In this document: positions 7,371-15,822 of the stretch, in pieces
How the letters are laid out: every line of letters begins with the position of its first letter
Numbering within the stretch: position 1 is the stretch's first letter
Origin: an uncultured Collinsella sp.
GTDB lineage: Bacteria > Actinomycetota > Coriobacteriia > Coriobacteriales > Coriobacteriaceae
DNA length: 45,767 nt
Reading direction: 5' to 3'
NCBI GenBank assembly: GCA_902464965.1
Contig: CABQLI010000010.1
Location: forward strand, 1-45,767
Program-made: the position numbers and the translations under genes
The notes under the pieces: model-generated
What the model was told of the DNA's origin: nothing
The model's input: the letters and a program-made list of their open reading frames with translations, nothing else
The model's database searches: none

Positions 7371-8408
7371 TTAGGCCTTATCCGACGGACCGCCAAGGCG
7401 GATGCGCGGGTCGAGGAATGCATAGCTGATGTCGACGAGCAGGTTGATCACCATGACGACGACGACGATGAGCGTAACGCCGCCCATAACGATGGGCCAG
7501 TCACGCATGCTAATGGCGCGATAGACCTCATAGCCAATGCCGGGCCAGTTGAAGACCGTCTCGGTCAGGATGGCACCCGAAAGCATGCCACCAAAGTCGA
7601 CACCAATATAGGTAACGACGGGGATGAGTGCATTCTTAAGCGCATGCTTAATGATGATCGCGCGATTGGAGAGACCCTTGGCCTTTGCCGTGCGAATGTA
7701 ATCCTGGTTCATGACGTCAAGCAGCTGCGAGCGCATAATGCGAGCGGCATAAGCGGTCGAAACCGAAGCCAGCGTAATGGTCGGGAGCACATAGTGCATC
7801 CAATCCTGATACTGAGAGCTGGAACCGCCGGCACCCGAGATCGGCATGGAGAATGCACCGCCCGTGGCGTCCTTGAGAATGACGCCAAAGAACAGTTGCA
7901 GCAACATACCGAGCCAGAAAGCCGGTACGGCAACGAGGATCGACGTGGTGAGCGTTACCAAAATATCCCAGAAGGAATAACGCTTTACCGCCGAAATGAT
8001 ACCCGCACCGATACCCATGATTGCCTCGAGCACGATGGCGCACGCGGCAAGTTTGACCGTATACGGATACTTCTGGGCAAAGATTTCCGTAACCGGCAGT
8101 TTGCGCTGATACGAATTGCCCAGATCGCCATGAAGCAGGCCGTTCATGTAATACAAGTAACGGTCCACGAGCGACGTTTGAACGGGGTCGCCGTTCTCGT
8201 CAAGGATCGCGTTGCCGTCCTCGTCCGACTGGACCAGGTGATAGCGAACGCGAAGCTGAAGCTCCACCTCGGGGGACAGAGCCTTGTCTCCACCGATCAG
8301 CTTGATCGGATCTCCCGGCACGATATTCTGGAGGGCGAACAGAATCAGCGTAACGCCCAAAAATACCGGGATGAACTGAAGCACACGTTTAACGATGTAC
8401 TTACCCAT
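7371..8408 (-). CDS. oppB: Oligopeptide ABC transporter permease, OppB type
   Basis: A 345-aa permease with an N-terminal signal-anchor span (FIPVFLGVTLILFAL), a periplasm-facing insert of about 60 residues and five further spans. It carries the EAA-type loop QDYIRTAKAKGLS and the C-terminal LLVDISYAFLDPRIRL common to OppB/DppB. Shine-Dalgarno GGGGAG precedes the ATG. It is separated from oppA by 156 bp with a stable hairpin, so it is probably made at a lower level than the binding protein. Confidence 0.93.
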   Translation of the reverse strand: MGKYIVKRVLQFIPVFLGVTLILFALQNIVPGDPIKLIGGDKALSPEVELQLRVRYHLVQSDEDGNAILDENGDPVQTSLVDRYLYYMNGLLHGDLGNSYQRKLPVTEIFAQKYPYTVKLAACAIVLEAIMGIGAGIISAVKRYSFWDILVTLTTSILVAVPAFWLGMLLQLFFGVILKDATGGAFSMPISGAGGSSSQYQDWMHYVLPTITLASVSTAYAARIMRSQLLDVMNQDYIRTAKAKGLSNRAIIIKHALKNALIPVVTYIGVDFGGMLSGAILTETVFNWPGIGYEVYRAISMRDWPIVMGGVTLIVVVVMVINLLVDISYAFLDPRIRLGGPSDKA

Positions 8409-8438
8409 ACCACTCCCCTATCTAGGGATTAACCTAAA

Positions 8439-8468
8439 TGGGATGCCGATCGCCAGACCGGCATCCCA
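8439..8468 (-). terminator. Intercistronic hairpin between oppA and oppB
   Basis: Perfect 10-bp arms (TGGGATGCCG / CGGCATCCCA) with a 10-nt loop and a short T-rich tail on the minus strand. It would stabilise the oppA mRNA 3' end or partly terminate, giving excess binding protein over permease. The wider 8409-8564 gap has no gene. Confidence 0.55.
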
Positions 8469-8564
8469 AAATTACCATCAGCCAGTTTACCCCAGGTTAG
8501 GGAGAACTGTATGTTTCCCATGAGGTCTACGTAAATACTTGACCCTCACGGAAGCTGCAAACTC

Positions 8565-10241
8565 TTAGGCGAGCTCAGCGGTACCCAGCTCGGCGTGCTT
8601 CTGCGGATCGACATAGAGGTGCTTGATGCGATCGGAGCCAACGATGGTGTGCGTGTAGAACATCACCGGGATGACCGGGCAGTCGGCAGCGACCATTGCG
8701 TCGGCCTGCTGCATCTTAGCGACGCGCTCTTCGTCGTCAACCGTGGTGCGAGCCTCGTCGACCTTGGCGTCGAACTCGGGGTTGTTGTAACCGGAGCGGT
8801 TGTCGCCACCGAGGGAGTCGGAGTGGAACAGCGGATACAGGAAGTTATCCATGATCGGGTAGTCGGCAATCCAGCCCAGACGACCGAACTGATAGTCGAA
8901 GTTCTGGTACTGCTCGAGCAGGGCAGACCACTCGGGGGTATCGGAGACAGCGGTAACGCCAACCTTGGCGAGGTCGCCAATGATGGACTCCATGATCTCC
9001 TTGTGGCCACCGTCCTGGTTGTAGGACAGAGTCACGTTAATGCCACGATCGCCGTTGGCGTCAGCGGGAGCAACCTTGTCGAGGTACTCGTTAGCCTTGT
9101 CGACGTCGTAGGCGCAGAACTCCCATGCGCCCTCCTTGTAGCCATCGATGCCCGGAGGAACAATGCCGTCGGCGGGGGTACGGGTACCCTTGAAGATGGT
9201 CTTGCAGATGGCCTCACGGTTAATGGCCAGGGAGATACCCCTGCGCAGGTCGGCGTTGTTGAACGGCTCGGCCGTGTTGTTGCAGGTCAGGTAGTAGGTG
9301 GAAGGCTCGGAGCCGAGCAGCATGCGCTCGCCGTCGCCCATGGTGTAGCCGTCCTTGGACACGCCGCGATCCTTCTTGGCGGCGTCGATCTGAGCAACGG
9401 GAACGTCGCAGACGTCGAGGTTACCGGCCTGGAACTCCTTGTAAGCAGTCTCCATGTCCTTGATGACCTGGAAGTGGATGCCATCGATCTTGGCCTTGTC
9501 GCCATAGTAATCGTCGAACTTCTTGAGGTTGATCTCCTGACCATCCTCCCACTTGCCGTCCATCATGAACGGGCCGTTACCGACCGGTGCAAGATAGAAG
9601 CTCTTGGCATCGGACTCGGCGCACTCGGGAACCGGGGCCAGAGCCGGGTGAGAGGCGACGAAGGGGAAGTCGGCGTAAGCGGAAGACAGCTTGACGACGA
9701 GGGTCTCATCGTCGGGGCAGGTAACACCGCTGAGCTCGGTAGCGTTACCGGCAAGCAGATCGTCATAGCCCTCGACCATGGAAAGGTGATAGGAGACCTC
9801 GGAAGGGCCATACTCGGTAGCGATGGCCGACTTGGTGTTGACCAGACGCTCCCAACCGAGCTTGAAGGACTTGGAGGTAACGTCGTCACCGTTGTGGAAC
9901 TTGGCCTTCTTGATCTTGAAGGTAAACTCGGTGGCGTCGTCGTTGGCCTCGAAGGACTCGCAAGCCAGCGGAACGATCTCGCCCTTCTCGGCGTCATAAG
10001 AGGTCAGAGCGTCAAAGAGCTGGTACTCGACCTGAGTGCCCTGGTCCTCCTGGACATTGTAGGGGTCGATGCAGACCGGGTTGTTGATGTAGAAGTTCAG
10101 CGTCGAACCGGACTCAGAACCGGAAGCGTCGCCGCCCTTCTTGCCGCATGCGGCAAGAAAAGCCATGGAGCTCGCAGCAAGGGTGCCGCCAACAAAGGCG
10201 CGACGACCCATAACGGGCTGGTGGAACATAGAATCAGCCAT
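8565..10241 (-). CDS. oppA: Oligopeptide-binding lipoprotein, OppA type (SBP family 5)
   Basis: A 558-aa extracytoplasmic solute-binding lipoprotein that captures peptides for OppBCDF. The signal sequence has a twin-arginine pair (GRRAFVGG, Arg13-Arg14), a hydrophobic stretch and the lipobox LAAC (Cys32), followed by a Gly/Ser-rich linker. The body has family-5 features such as FHNGDDVTSKSFKLGWERL and a C-terminal WIADYPIMDNFLYPLF. The start is the ATG at 10241, 5 nt after AAGGAGG; the reading frame stays open a further 16 codons upstream, but that stretch is not signal-like. First gene of the operon. Peptide is the family default; another small substrate is possible. Confidence 0.92.
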   Translation of the reverse strand: MADSMFHQPVMGRRAFVGGTLAASSMAFLAACGKKGGDASGSESGSTLNFYINNPVCIDPYNVQEDQGTQVEYQLFDALTSYDAEKGEIVPLACESFEANDDATEFTFKIKKAKFHNGDDVTSKSFKLGWERLVNTKSAIATEYGPSEVSYHLSMVEGYDDLLAGNATELSGVTCPDDETLVVKLSSAYADFPFVASHPALAPVPECAESDAKSFYLAPVGNGPFMMDGKWEDGQEINLKKFDDYYGDKAKIDGIHFQVIKDMETAYKEFQAGNLDVCDVPVAQIDAAKKDRGVSKDGYTMGDGERMLLGSEPSTYYLTCNNTAEPFNNADLRRGISLAINREAICKTIFKGTRTPADGIVPPGIDGYKEGAWEFCAYDVDKANEYLDKVAPADANGDRGINVTLSYNQDGGHKEIMESIIGDLAKVGVTAVSDTPEWSALLEQYQNFDYQFGRLGWIADYPIMDNFLYPLFHSDSLGGDNRSGYNNPEFDAKVDEARTTVDDEERVAKMQQADAMVAADCPVIPVMFYTHTIVGSDRIKHLYVDPQKHAELGTAELA

Positions 10242-10482
10242 GCCATCCTCCTTATGAGATAGGACAAAGAAATGTTCAGTCGGACACATGTCGAGGCAAT
10301 CCGATCCGAACCATCAAAACGCCGTCCGTTGCTATGGCTGGTTATGCACAACGGAGCAACGTTTTGCAATACAGTAGCGCATTTTATGCACGATTTGGGG
10401 CTAATTCCGGTTAACGGTCGAGAATTTCTTTAGTTGGGCGAAGTATGTGGTGATATTCTGGCTCTGTTACAAGTCTGTAAAC
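10242..10482 (-). promoter_or_regulatory. oppA upstream region with a large imperfect palindrome at 10315-10366
   Basis: Between oppA and the secG terminator I see no gene. The main structure is an inverted repeat with arms CAAAACG..CCGTTG (10349-10366 read on minus) and CAACGG..CGTTTTG (10315-10331), 17-18 nt each and almost perfect. It is either an operator or a 5' leader hairpin. No clear -35/-10 pair can be chosen; TGCATAAAAT further upstream is a possible extended -10. Confidence 0.45.
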
Positions 10483-10513
10483 AAAAAGGGCCCCGCACAT
10501 GCGGGACCCTTTT
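10483..10513 (-). terminator. Rho-independent terminator of secG
   Basis: On the minus strand GGGTCCCGCA and TGCGGGGCCC arms close with a 2-nt loop and are followed by TTTTTGT. It lies 20-50 bp below the secG stop. Confidence 0.88.
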
Positions 10514-10534
10514 CAAACGTATATACGCCGATGC

Positions 10535-10789
10535 TTAGTAGCCGACGATGCCCTGCGGGAAGAAGAACATGCACAGGACGACGCACACGGCAAAAACAAC
10601 GGCCATAATTACCGTCAGGCGATCGAGGTTCTGCTCCATGACGCCCGTGGCAGAGCTGGAGTTATACAGCGAGCTAGCGATCATATCCGAAACGCCGGTG
10701 CCCTTACCGGAATGCATCAGGACGAGAATCGTCAGTGCCACGGCAGAGACAGCCCAAACGACAAACAGAAGAATCTGGAACGGACCCAT
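10535..10789 (-). CDS. secG: Preprotein translocase subunit SecG
   Basis: An 84-aa protein with two hydrophobic spans (about 5-25 and 58-78), the family loop MHSGKGTGVSD after the first span, and normal SecG length. It is an accessory subunit of the SecYEG channel. It lies downstream of the glycolytic genes, as in many actinobacteria and firmicutes (gap-pgk-tpi-secG), but here a terminator at 10894-10926 separates it from gpmI, so it probably has its own promoter in 10790-10893. Shine-Dalgarno AAGGAG precedes the ATG. Confidence 0.93.
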   Translation of the reverse strand: MGPFQILLFVVWAVSAVALTILVLMHSGKGTGVSDMIASSLYNSSSATGVMEQNLDRLTVIMAVVFAVCVVLCMFFFPQGIVGY

Positions 10790-10893
10790 AGATAAGCTCC
10801 TTAATAGAACAGTTCAAACTCCAGTACTGTACCACAATCCCCCGCTCTCCCCTACCTGCCACTCAAGGACGGGGCGGAAATGGCAGAAATACC

Positions 10894-10926
10894 AAAAAGG
10901 GGGTTGTCCGGTTGTGGACAACCCCC
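10894..10926 (-). terminator. Rho-independent terminator of gpmI
   Basis: Perfect 11-bp arms GGGGGTTGTCC / GGACAACCCCC with a 6-nt loop, followed on the minus strand by TTTTTGG. It lies just below the gpmI stop codon and closes the glycolytic operon. Confidence 0.9.
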
Positions 10927-10953
10927 TTACTAGAAAACGCTATTTGTTTTCTA

Positions 10954-12507
10954 TTAGGCCTCGGTGGCGAGCACGCGGCCCGTCATCTCGGCGGAAGGCT
11001 CAATACCAGCCATGGTGAGCATGGTCGGAGCGATATCGGAAAGACGGCCGTCCTCGATACCAGTGAGCTTGGCCTTCTCATCAACGATGATGAACGGCAC
11101 GCGGTTGGTGGTGTGAGCCGTAAACGGATGCTTGGAACCGTCGGAAGCAACGTCAAACATGTGATCGGCGTTGCCGTGGTCGGCGGTAATCAGCGCAAAG
11201 CCGCCCTTGGCGAGAATCGCCGGGACAACCTTGGACAGGGCATCGTCAACAGCCTCGACGGCCTTAACGGCGGCGTCGAAGACACCGGTGTGACCAACCA
11301 TGTCGCAGTTCGCGAAGTTCACGATGTAGAAATCAGCGCGATCCTCGTTGATGGCGGCGACAAGCTTCTCAGTAACCTCGGGAGCGCTCATCTCAGGCTG
11401 CAGATCGTAGGTAGCGACCTTGGGGGAAGCGACGAGCACGCGCTCCTCGCCCTCCTTGGGCTCCTCGATGCCGCCGTTGAGGAAGAACGTCACGTGGGCG
11501 TACTTCTCGGTCTCGGCGGTGTGCAGCTGCTTCAGGCCATTGGCGGCGATAACGTCGGCCAGGACGTTCTCGGGGAACGTCTTGGGGAAGGCGACCTCGA
11601 CGTCAAACGTCGGATCGTACTCAGTCATCGTCACAAAGTGCGAAAGTTTGATCTGCTCGCGCTCAAAGCCGTCGAACTCCTTGTCCGTGAACACGCGGGT
11701 CATCTGACGGGCGCGGTCGGGACGGAAGTTGAAGAATATGGCCGCGTCGCCCTCGTGGATGCCCTCGTTGTGGGCAGCGAAGGGCTCGACGAACTCGTCG
11801 CCGCGCGGATCCTTCTCGTAGTAGGCCTTGATACCGGCAACGGGGTCGGTATCAGCATCGGACGCGTTGACCATGACGTCGTAGGCGCGCTGGATGCGCT
11901 CCCAACGATTATCGCGGTCCATGGCCCAATAACGGCCCGAGACGGTGGCAACGCGAGCGTCGCAACCGGTCTCCTCAGAGATCTTAGCCAGGAAGGCGCA
12001 GAACTCACTCATGTAACCGGCACCGGACTGCGGGTCAACGTCGCGGCCATCCATGAAGGCGTGGACGCGAACGGTCTTGACACCATGCTCGGCAGCCATC
12101 TTGACCAGAGCCTCGACGTGGTTCATGTGAGAATGAACACCGCCAGGGCTCATAAGGCCCATGAGGTGGAGAGTCTTGCCGTCAGCCTTGACGTCGTCCA
12201 TAGCCTTGACGAAGACCTCGTTCTTGGCGATGGAGCCATCCTTGATGGCGTTGTTGATGCGCGAAAGCTCCTGGAACACGATGCGGCCGGCACCGATGTT
12301 GAGGTGACCCACCTCGGAGTTGCCCATCTGGCCATCGGGAAGGCCCACGTCCTCGCCCGAAGCACCGAGCGTGGTGTGGGGGTACTTCTCGTACAGGCTA
12401 TCAAGGAAGGGCGTCTTGGCAGCGGCGACGGCGTTCTCGCCATCGGCCGGAGCCAGGCCACAGCCGTCCATGATGATCAGGAGTGCAGGAAGATGACGCT
12501 GTGCCAT
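10954..12507 (-). CDS. gpmI: 2,3-bisphosphoglycerate-independent phosphoglycerate mutase
   Basis: A 517-aa cytoplasmic enzyme converting 3-phosphoglycerate to 2-phosphoglycerate. It belongs to the alkaline phosphatase superfamily and has the usual GpmI length. Metal ligand Asp14 lies in IIMDGCG; the phospho-serine is Ser64 in MGNSEVGHLNIGAGR; other motifs are HSHMNH, FMDGRDVDP, FFNFRPDRARQ and DHGNADHM. It starts 5 bp after the tpiA stop, so it is a normal part of the gap-pgk-tpi operon. Its place between tpiA and secG extends the usual order by one glycolytic step. Confidence 0.96.
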   Translation of the reverse strand: MAQRHLPALLIIMDGCGLAPADGENAVAAAKTPFLDSLYEKYPHTTLGASGEDVGLPDGQMGNSEVGHLNIGAGRIVFQELSRINNAIKDGSIAKNEVFVKAMDDVKADGKTLHLMGLMSPGGVHSHMNHVEALVKMAAEHGVKTVRVHAFMDGRDVDPQSGAGYMSEFCAFLAKISEETGCDARVATVSGRYWAMDRDNRWERIQRAYDVMVNASDADTDPVAGIKAYYEKDPRGDEFVEPFAAHNEGIHEGDAAIFFNFRPDRARQMTRVFTDKEFDGFEREQIKLSHFVTMTEYDPTFDVEVAFPKTFPENVLADVIAANGLKQLHTAETEKYAHVTFFLNGGIEEPKEGEERVLVASPKVATYDLQPEMSAPEVTEKLVAAINEDRADFYIVNFANCDMVGHTGVFDAAVKAVEAVDDALSKVVPAILAKGGFALITADHGNADHMFDVASDGSKHPFTAHTTNRVPFIIVDEKAKLTGIEDGRLSDIAPTMLTMAGIEPSAEMTGRVLATEA

Positions 12508-12512
12508 ATGTC

Positions 12513-13280
12513 CTACTCGCCTGCCTTGACGACCATAGAGGCGAAGTCGGCAGCCTTGAGCGAAGCGCCGCCCACGAGGGCGCCGTCAACGTCGGGCTTG
12601 GCGACGAGCTCGGCAATGTTGCCGGGCTTTGCGGAACCGCCATACAGCACGCGGATGCCGTCGGCGAGCTCCTCGCCAAACATCTCCTTGAGGGTCTCAC
12701 GGATAGCGCCGCAGACCTCCTGAGCGTCCTCAGCAGTAGCGGTCTTGCCGGTGCCGATGGCCCAGATGGGCTCGTAGGCGACGACGACCTGCTTGGGGCA
12801 GGTGATCTCAAGACCAGCAAGGCCAGCCTTGACCTGGTTCACGACGTGCTCGACATAGGTGCCGGCCTCGCGGACCTCGAGGGACTCGCCGCAGCAGAAG
12901 ACGGGAACAAGACCGGCGGCAACGAGGGCCTTGGCCTTCTTGTTCTGGTCCTCGTCAGTCTCGTGGAAGTAGTCACGACGCTCGGAGTGGCCGATGATGC
13001 AGTAGGTGCAGCCAGCGGACTTGAGCATGTCGCAAGAGGACTCACCGGTGAAGGCACCCTTGGCCTCCCAGTACACGTTCTGTGCACCGAGGGCGATGGG
13101 GGCAGCCTGAATACGGTCATGAACCGTGGTGATGTCGATGGTCGGAGGGCAGACGAGCACCTCGACGCCAGCCGGAACCTCGGGCAGAGCCTGAGCCAGC
13201 TCATCGGCGAGCTTGGCGGCCTCGGCGACGTCGTTGTTCATCTTCCAGTTACCAGCGATAAGAAGGGTGCGATTAGGCAT
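12513..13280 (-). CDS. tpiA: Triosephosphate isomerase
   Basis: A 255-aa TIM barrel interconverting dihydroxyacetone phosphate and glyceraldehyde-3-phosphate. Visible motifs are AGNWKMN (substrate Lys), IIGHSERRDYF (catalytic His), AYEPIWAIGTGKTA (catalytic Glu and mobile loop) and the phosphate-binding YGGSAKPGN and LVGGASLK. The start is the ATG at 13280, overlapping the end of pgk by 8 bases (ATGCCTAA), a sign of translational coupling; an upstream in-frame start at 13343 would add residues unlike the family. Confidence 0.97.
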   Translation of the reverse strand: MPNRTLLIAGNWKMNNDVAEAAKLADELAQALPEVPAGVEVLVCPPTIDITTVHDRIQAAPIALGAQNVYWEAKGAFTGESSCDMLKSAGCTYCIIGHSERRDYFHETDEDQNKKAKALVAAGLVPVFCCGESLEVREAGTYVEHVVNQVKAGLAGLEITCPKQVVVAYEPIWAIGTGKTATAEDAQEVCGAIRETLKEMFGEELADGIRVLYGGSAKPGNIAELVAKPDVDGALVGGASLKAADFASMVVKAGE

Positions 13281-14463
13281 CGAGAAGCGCCTCCACTCCG
13301 GGCAGGGCCTTACCCTCGACGAGCTCCATGGAAGCGCCACCACCGGTGGAGATCCAGCTCATCTTGTCGGCCAGGTTGAACTTGTTGACAGCTGCGACAG
13401 AGTCGCCACCGCCGATGATCGAGGTGCAGTCAGCCTCGGCGACAGCCTCGGCGATAGCCTGGGTGCCGTGAGCAAAGTTGTCAAACTCGAAGACGCCCAT
13501 GGGGCCGTTCCAGAACACGGTCTTGGCGCCCTTGACGGCCTCGGCATAGAGCTCCTCGGTCTTGGGACCGATGTCCATACCCTCACGATCGTCGGGGATA
13601 GCGTCGGAAGCGACAACCTCGGGGACAGCGTCCTCGCCAAAGTGATCGGCAACACGGTTGTCGATGGGGAGGAGGATCTTGACACCCTTCTCCTCGGCCT
13701 TCTTGAGCATCTCGCCGGCGCGCTCGACCCAGTCCTCTTCCTTGAGGGACTGACCGACGGACAGGCCCTGAGCCAGGAAGAAGGTGTAGGCCATGCCGCC
13801 ACCGATGATCAGGGTGTCAGCGGAGTCGATGAGGTGATCGAGAACGCCGATCTTGGAGGAAACCTTGGAACCGCCGACGATAGCGACGAAGGGGCGCTCG
13901 GGCTCGGCGAAGATGCCGGTCAGCGTGTCGACCTCCTTCTCGAGCAGGAAGCCAGCGACTGCGGGCAGGTAAGCGGCGGGGCCCACGACGGAACCCTGGG
14001 CGCGGTGAGCGGTGCCGAAGGCATCGAGAACGAAGACGTCACCATAGGAAGCGAGCTTCTTGGCGATCTCGGGATCGTTCTTCTTCTCACGCTTATCGAA
14101 GCGGACGTTCTCGAGAACGAGAACCTTGCCCGGCTCGACGGCGGCGACAGCCTCGGCAGCCTTCTCGCCATAGGTGTCGGCAACAAAGGCAACGTCAAGA
14201 CCAGAGAGCTCGGCGAGCTTCTTGGCGACGGGCTCGAGGGACAGCTCGGGCTGGAAGCCGGTGCCATCGGGACGGCCGAGGTGGCTCATGAGGATGACGC
14301 GAGCGTTGTGCTCAACGAGATAGTTGATGGTGGGCAGGGCAGCCTTGATACGGGTGGTGTCGCCAACGACGCCATCCTTGATAGGCACGTTGAAGTCAAC
14401 GCGGACGAGAACGCGCTTGCCGTCGACATCGATGTCACGGACGGTCTTCTTGGTAAAGGCCAT
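13273..14463 (-). CDS. pgk: Phosphoglycerate kinase
   Basis: A 396-aa monomeric kinase making ATP and 3-phosphoglycerate from 1,3-bisphosphoglycerate. It shows the N-domain substrate motif RVDFNVP, VILMSHLGRPDG and the C-domain nucleotide-binding VFWNGPMGVFEFDNFAHGT and IIGGGDSVAA. The ATG at 14463 is preceded by AAAGG at suitable distance. It lies 140 bp below gapA, with a terminator-like hairpin between them, and overlaps tpiA by 8 bases. Confidence 0.97.
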   Translation of the reverse strand: MAFTKKTVRDIDVDGKRVLVRVDFNVPIKDGVVGDTTRIKAALPTINYLVEHNARVILMSHLGRPDGTGFQPELSLEPVAKKLAELSGLDVAFVADTYGEKAAEAVAAVEPGKVLVLENVRFDKREKKNDPEIAKKLASYGDVFVLDAFGTAHRAQGSVVGPAAYLPAVAGFLLEKEVDTLTGIFAEPERPFVAIVGGSKVSSKIGVLDHLIDSADTLIIGGGMAYTFFLAQGLSVGQSLKEEDWVERAGEMLKKAEEKGVKILLPIDNRVADHFGEDAVPEVVASDAIPDDREGMDIGPKTEELYAEAVKGAKTVFWNGPMGVFEFDNFAHGTQAIAEAVAEADCTSIIGGGDSVAAVNKFNLADKMSWISTGGGASMELVEGKALPGVEALLDA

Positions 14464-14486
14464 GTTTGCTTCTACCTTTCGTACGT

Positions 14487-14509
14487 GTCTGCCTCCCATT
14501 ACGGCAGAC
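14487..14509 (-). promoter_or_regulatory. Small hairpin in the pgk leader
   Basis: GTCTGCC / GGCAGAC arms with a 9-nt loop between the gapA-pgk terminator-like hairpin and the pgk start. It has no U-tract and may be an mRNA 5' stabiliser for transcripts that start or are processed here. Confidence 0.4.
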
Positions 14510-14520
14510 GATTTCCTATA

Positions 14521-14566
14521 AAAAGGGCGCGACCCTAGGGTGTAAGCCCTATAAGGCCGCGCCCTT
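14521..14566 (-). terminator. Terminator-like hairpin between gapA and pgk
   Basis: On the minus strand AAGGGCGCG and CGCGCCCTT arms enclose an inner CCCTA/TAGGG helix and are followed by TTTATAGG. It sits 38 bp below the gapA stop. Partial termination or processing here would give more gapA than pgk-tpiA-gpmI mRNA. Confidence 0.7.
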
Positions 14567-14603
14567 CTTTAGACGCTCAACGAGCTATTCGCTAAAAGCT
14601 AAA

Positions 14604-15629
14604 TTAAGCAACGAACTTCTCGAAGTACTTGATGGTGCGGACCATCTGAGAGGTGTAAGAGTTCTCGTTGTCGTACCAAGAGGTGACCTGAACGAGGGTC
14701 TGGCCGTTGCCGAGGTCAGAGCACATGGTCTGAGTGGCGTCGAAGATGGAGCCGTGGGTCTCGCCGATGATGTCGGTGGAGACGATGTCGTCCTCGTTGT
14801 AACCGAAGGTCTCGGAGATGGTGGCAGCGTAGGCCTTCATAGCAGCGTTGACCTCGTCGACGGTGACCTTCTTGTCAACGACAGCGTAGAGGTTGGTGAT
14901 GGAGCCGGTCGGCGTCGGGACGCGCTGGGCGGCACCGATGAGCTTACCGTTGAGCTCGGGGAGAACCAGGCCGATAGCCTTGGCAGCACCGGTGGTGTTG
15001 GGGACGATGTTGACGGCGCAGGCGCGGCTACGACGCTTGTTGCCCTTGCGCTGCGGGCCGTCGAGCGGCATCTGGTCGCCAGTCCAGGCGTGGATGGTGG
15101 TCATGATGCCGGACACGATGGGAGCGAAGTCGTTCAGACCCTTGGCCATCGGGGCGAGGCAGTTGGTGGTGCAGGAAGCAGCGGAGATGATGTTGTCCTC
15201 AGCGGTCAGCGTCTCATGGTTGACGTTGTACACGATGGTGGGCAGATCGCTGCCGGCCGGAGCGGAGATGACGACCTTCTTGGCGCCAGCGTTGATGTGA
15301 GCCTGAGCCTTAGCCTTGCTGGTGTAGAAGCCGGTGCACTCGAGAACGACGTCGACGTCGAGGTCGCCCCAAGGCAGGTTGTTGGCGTCGGCCTCCTTGT
15401 AGATCTTGATCTCCTTGCCGTCAACGGTGATGGAATCCTCGCCAGCAACGACCTCGTGATCGCGAGCGTAGTTGCCCTGCGTGGAGTCGTACTTCAGCAG
15501 GTAAGCGAGCATATCGGGAGAGGTGAGGTCGTTGATAGCGACGATCTCGGAGCCCTCATGACCGAACATCTGACGGAAAGCCAGACGACCGATGCGACCG
15601 AAGCCGTTAATAGCAACCTTTACTGCCAT
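14604..15629 (-). CDS. gapA: Glyceraldehyde-3-phosphate dehydrogenase, type I
   Basis: A 341-aa NAD-dependent glycolytic enzyme. It has a Rossmann start [11 protein letters not shown] (residues 5-15), catalytic Cys153 in [22 protein letters not shown] motif ([12 protein letters not shown]) and the C-terminal WYDNENSY. The start is the ATG at 15629 with AAGGAG 6 nt before it; the frame stays open upstream but with non-family sequence. First gene of gapA-pgk-tpiA-gpmI and just downstream of whiA, as in other actinobacteria. Confidence 0.97.
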   Translation of the reverse strand: MAVKVAINGFGRIGRLAFRQMFGHEGSEIVAINDLTSPDMLAYLLKYDSTQGNYARDHEVVAGEDSITVDGKEIKIYKEADANNLPWGDLDVDVVLECTGFYTSKAKAQAHINAGAKKVVISAPAGSDLPTIVYNVNHETLTAEDNIISAASCTTNCLAPMAKGLNDFAPIVSGIMTTIHAWTGDQMPLDGPQRKGNKRRSRACAVNIVPNTTGAAKAIGLVLPELNGKLIGAAQRVPTPTGSITNLYAVVDKKVTVDEVNAAMKAYAATISETFGYNEDDIVSTDIIGETHGSIFDATQTMCSDLGNGQTLVQVTSWYDNENSYTSQMVRTIKYFEKFVA

Positions 15630-15689
15630 TGTGTCTCCTTTCGTAAGGCCCCCGCGAGCTACAGCGCCCGCCGTTGAGGCCCACAAACT

Positions 15690-15780
15690 AACCACTCGCC
15701 TAATATACCTTTTTTTTGACTTGAATTTCACGAGAATGCTCGAAATTGAAAATCAAATTTACGTTAAAACGTTTTAAATA
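15690..15780 (-). promoter_or_regulatory. gapA promoter region with a 14-bp palindrome
   Basis: On the minus strand a -10-like TATATT follows an eight-A tract; no convincing -35 is seen. At 15764-15777 lies the perfect palindrome TTAAAACGTTTTAA, with a central CG as in operators of LacI/CcpA-type regulators. The core AACGTTTT recurs in the leaders of the nan operon and oppA. The promoter and operator roles are inferred. Confidence 0.45.
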
Positions 15781-15822
15781 CTAAAACAGCAGCTAAATCC
15801 GTATATAAGTCGATACTTTAAT

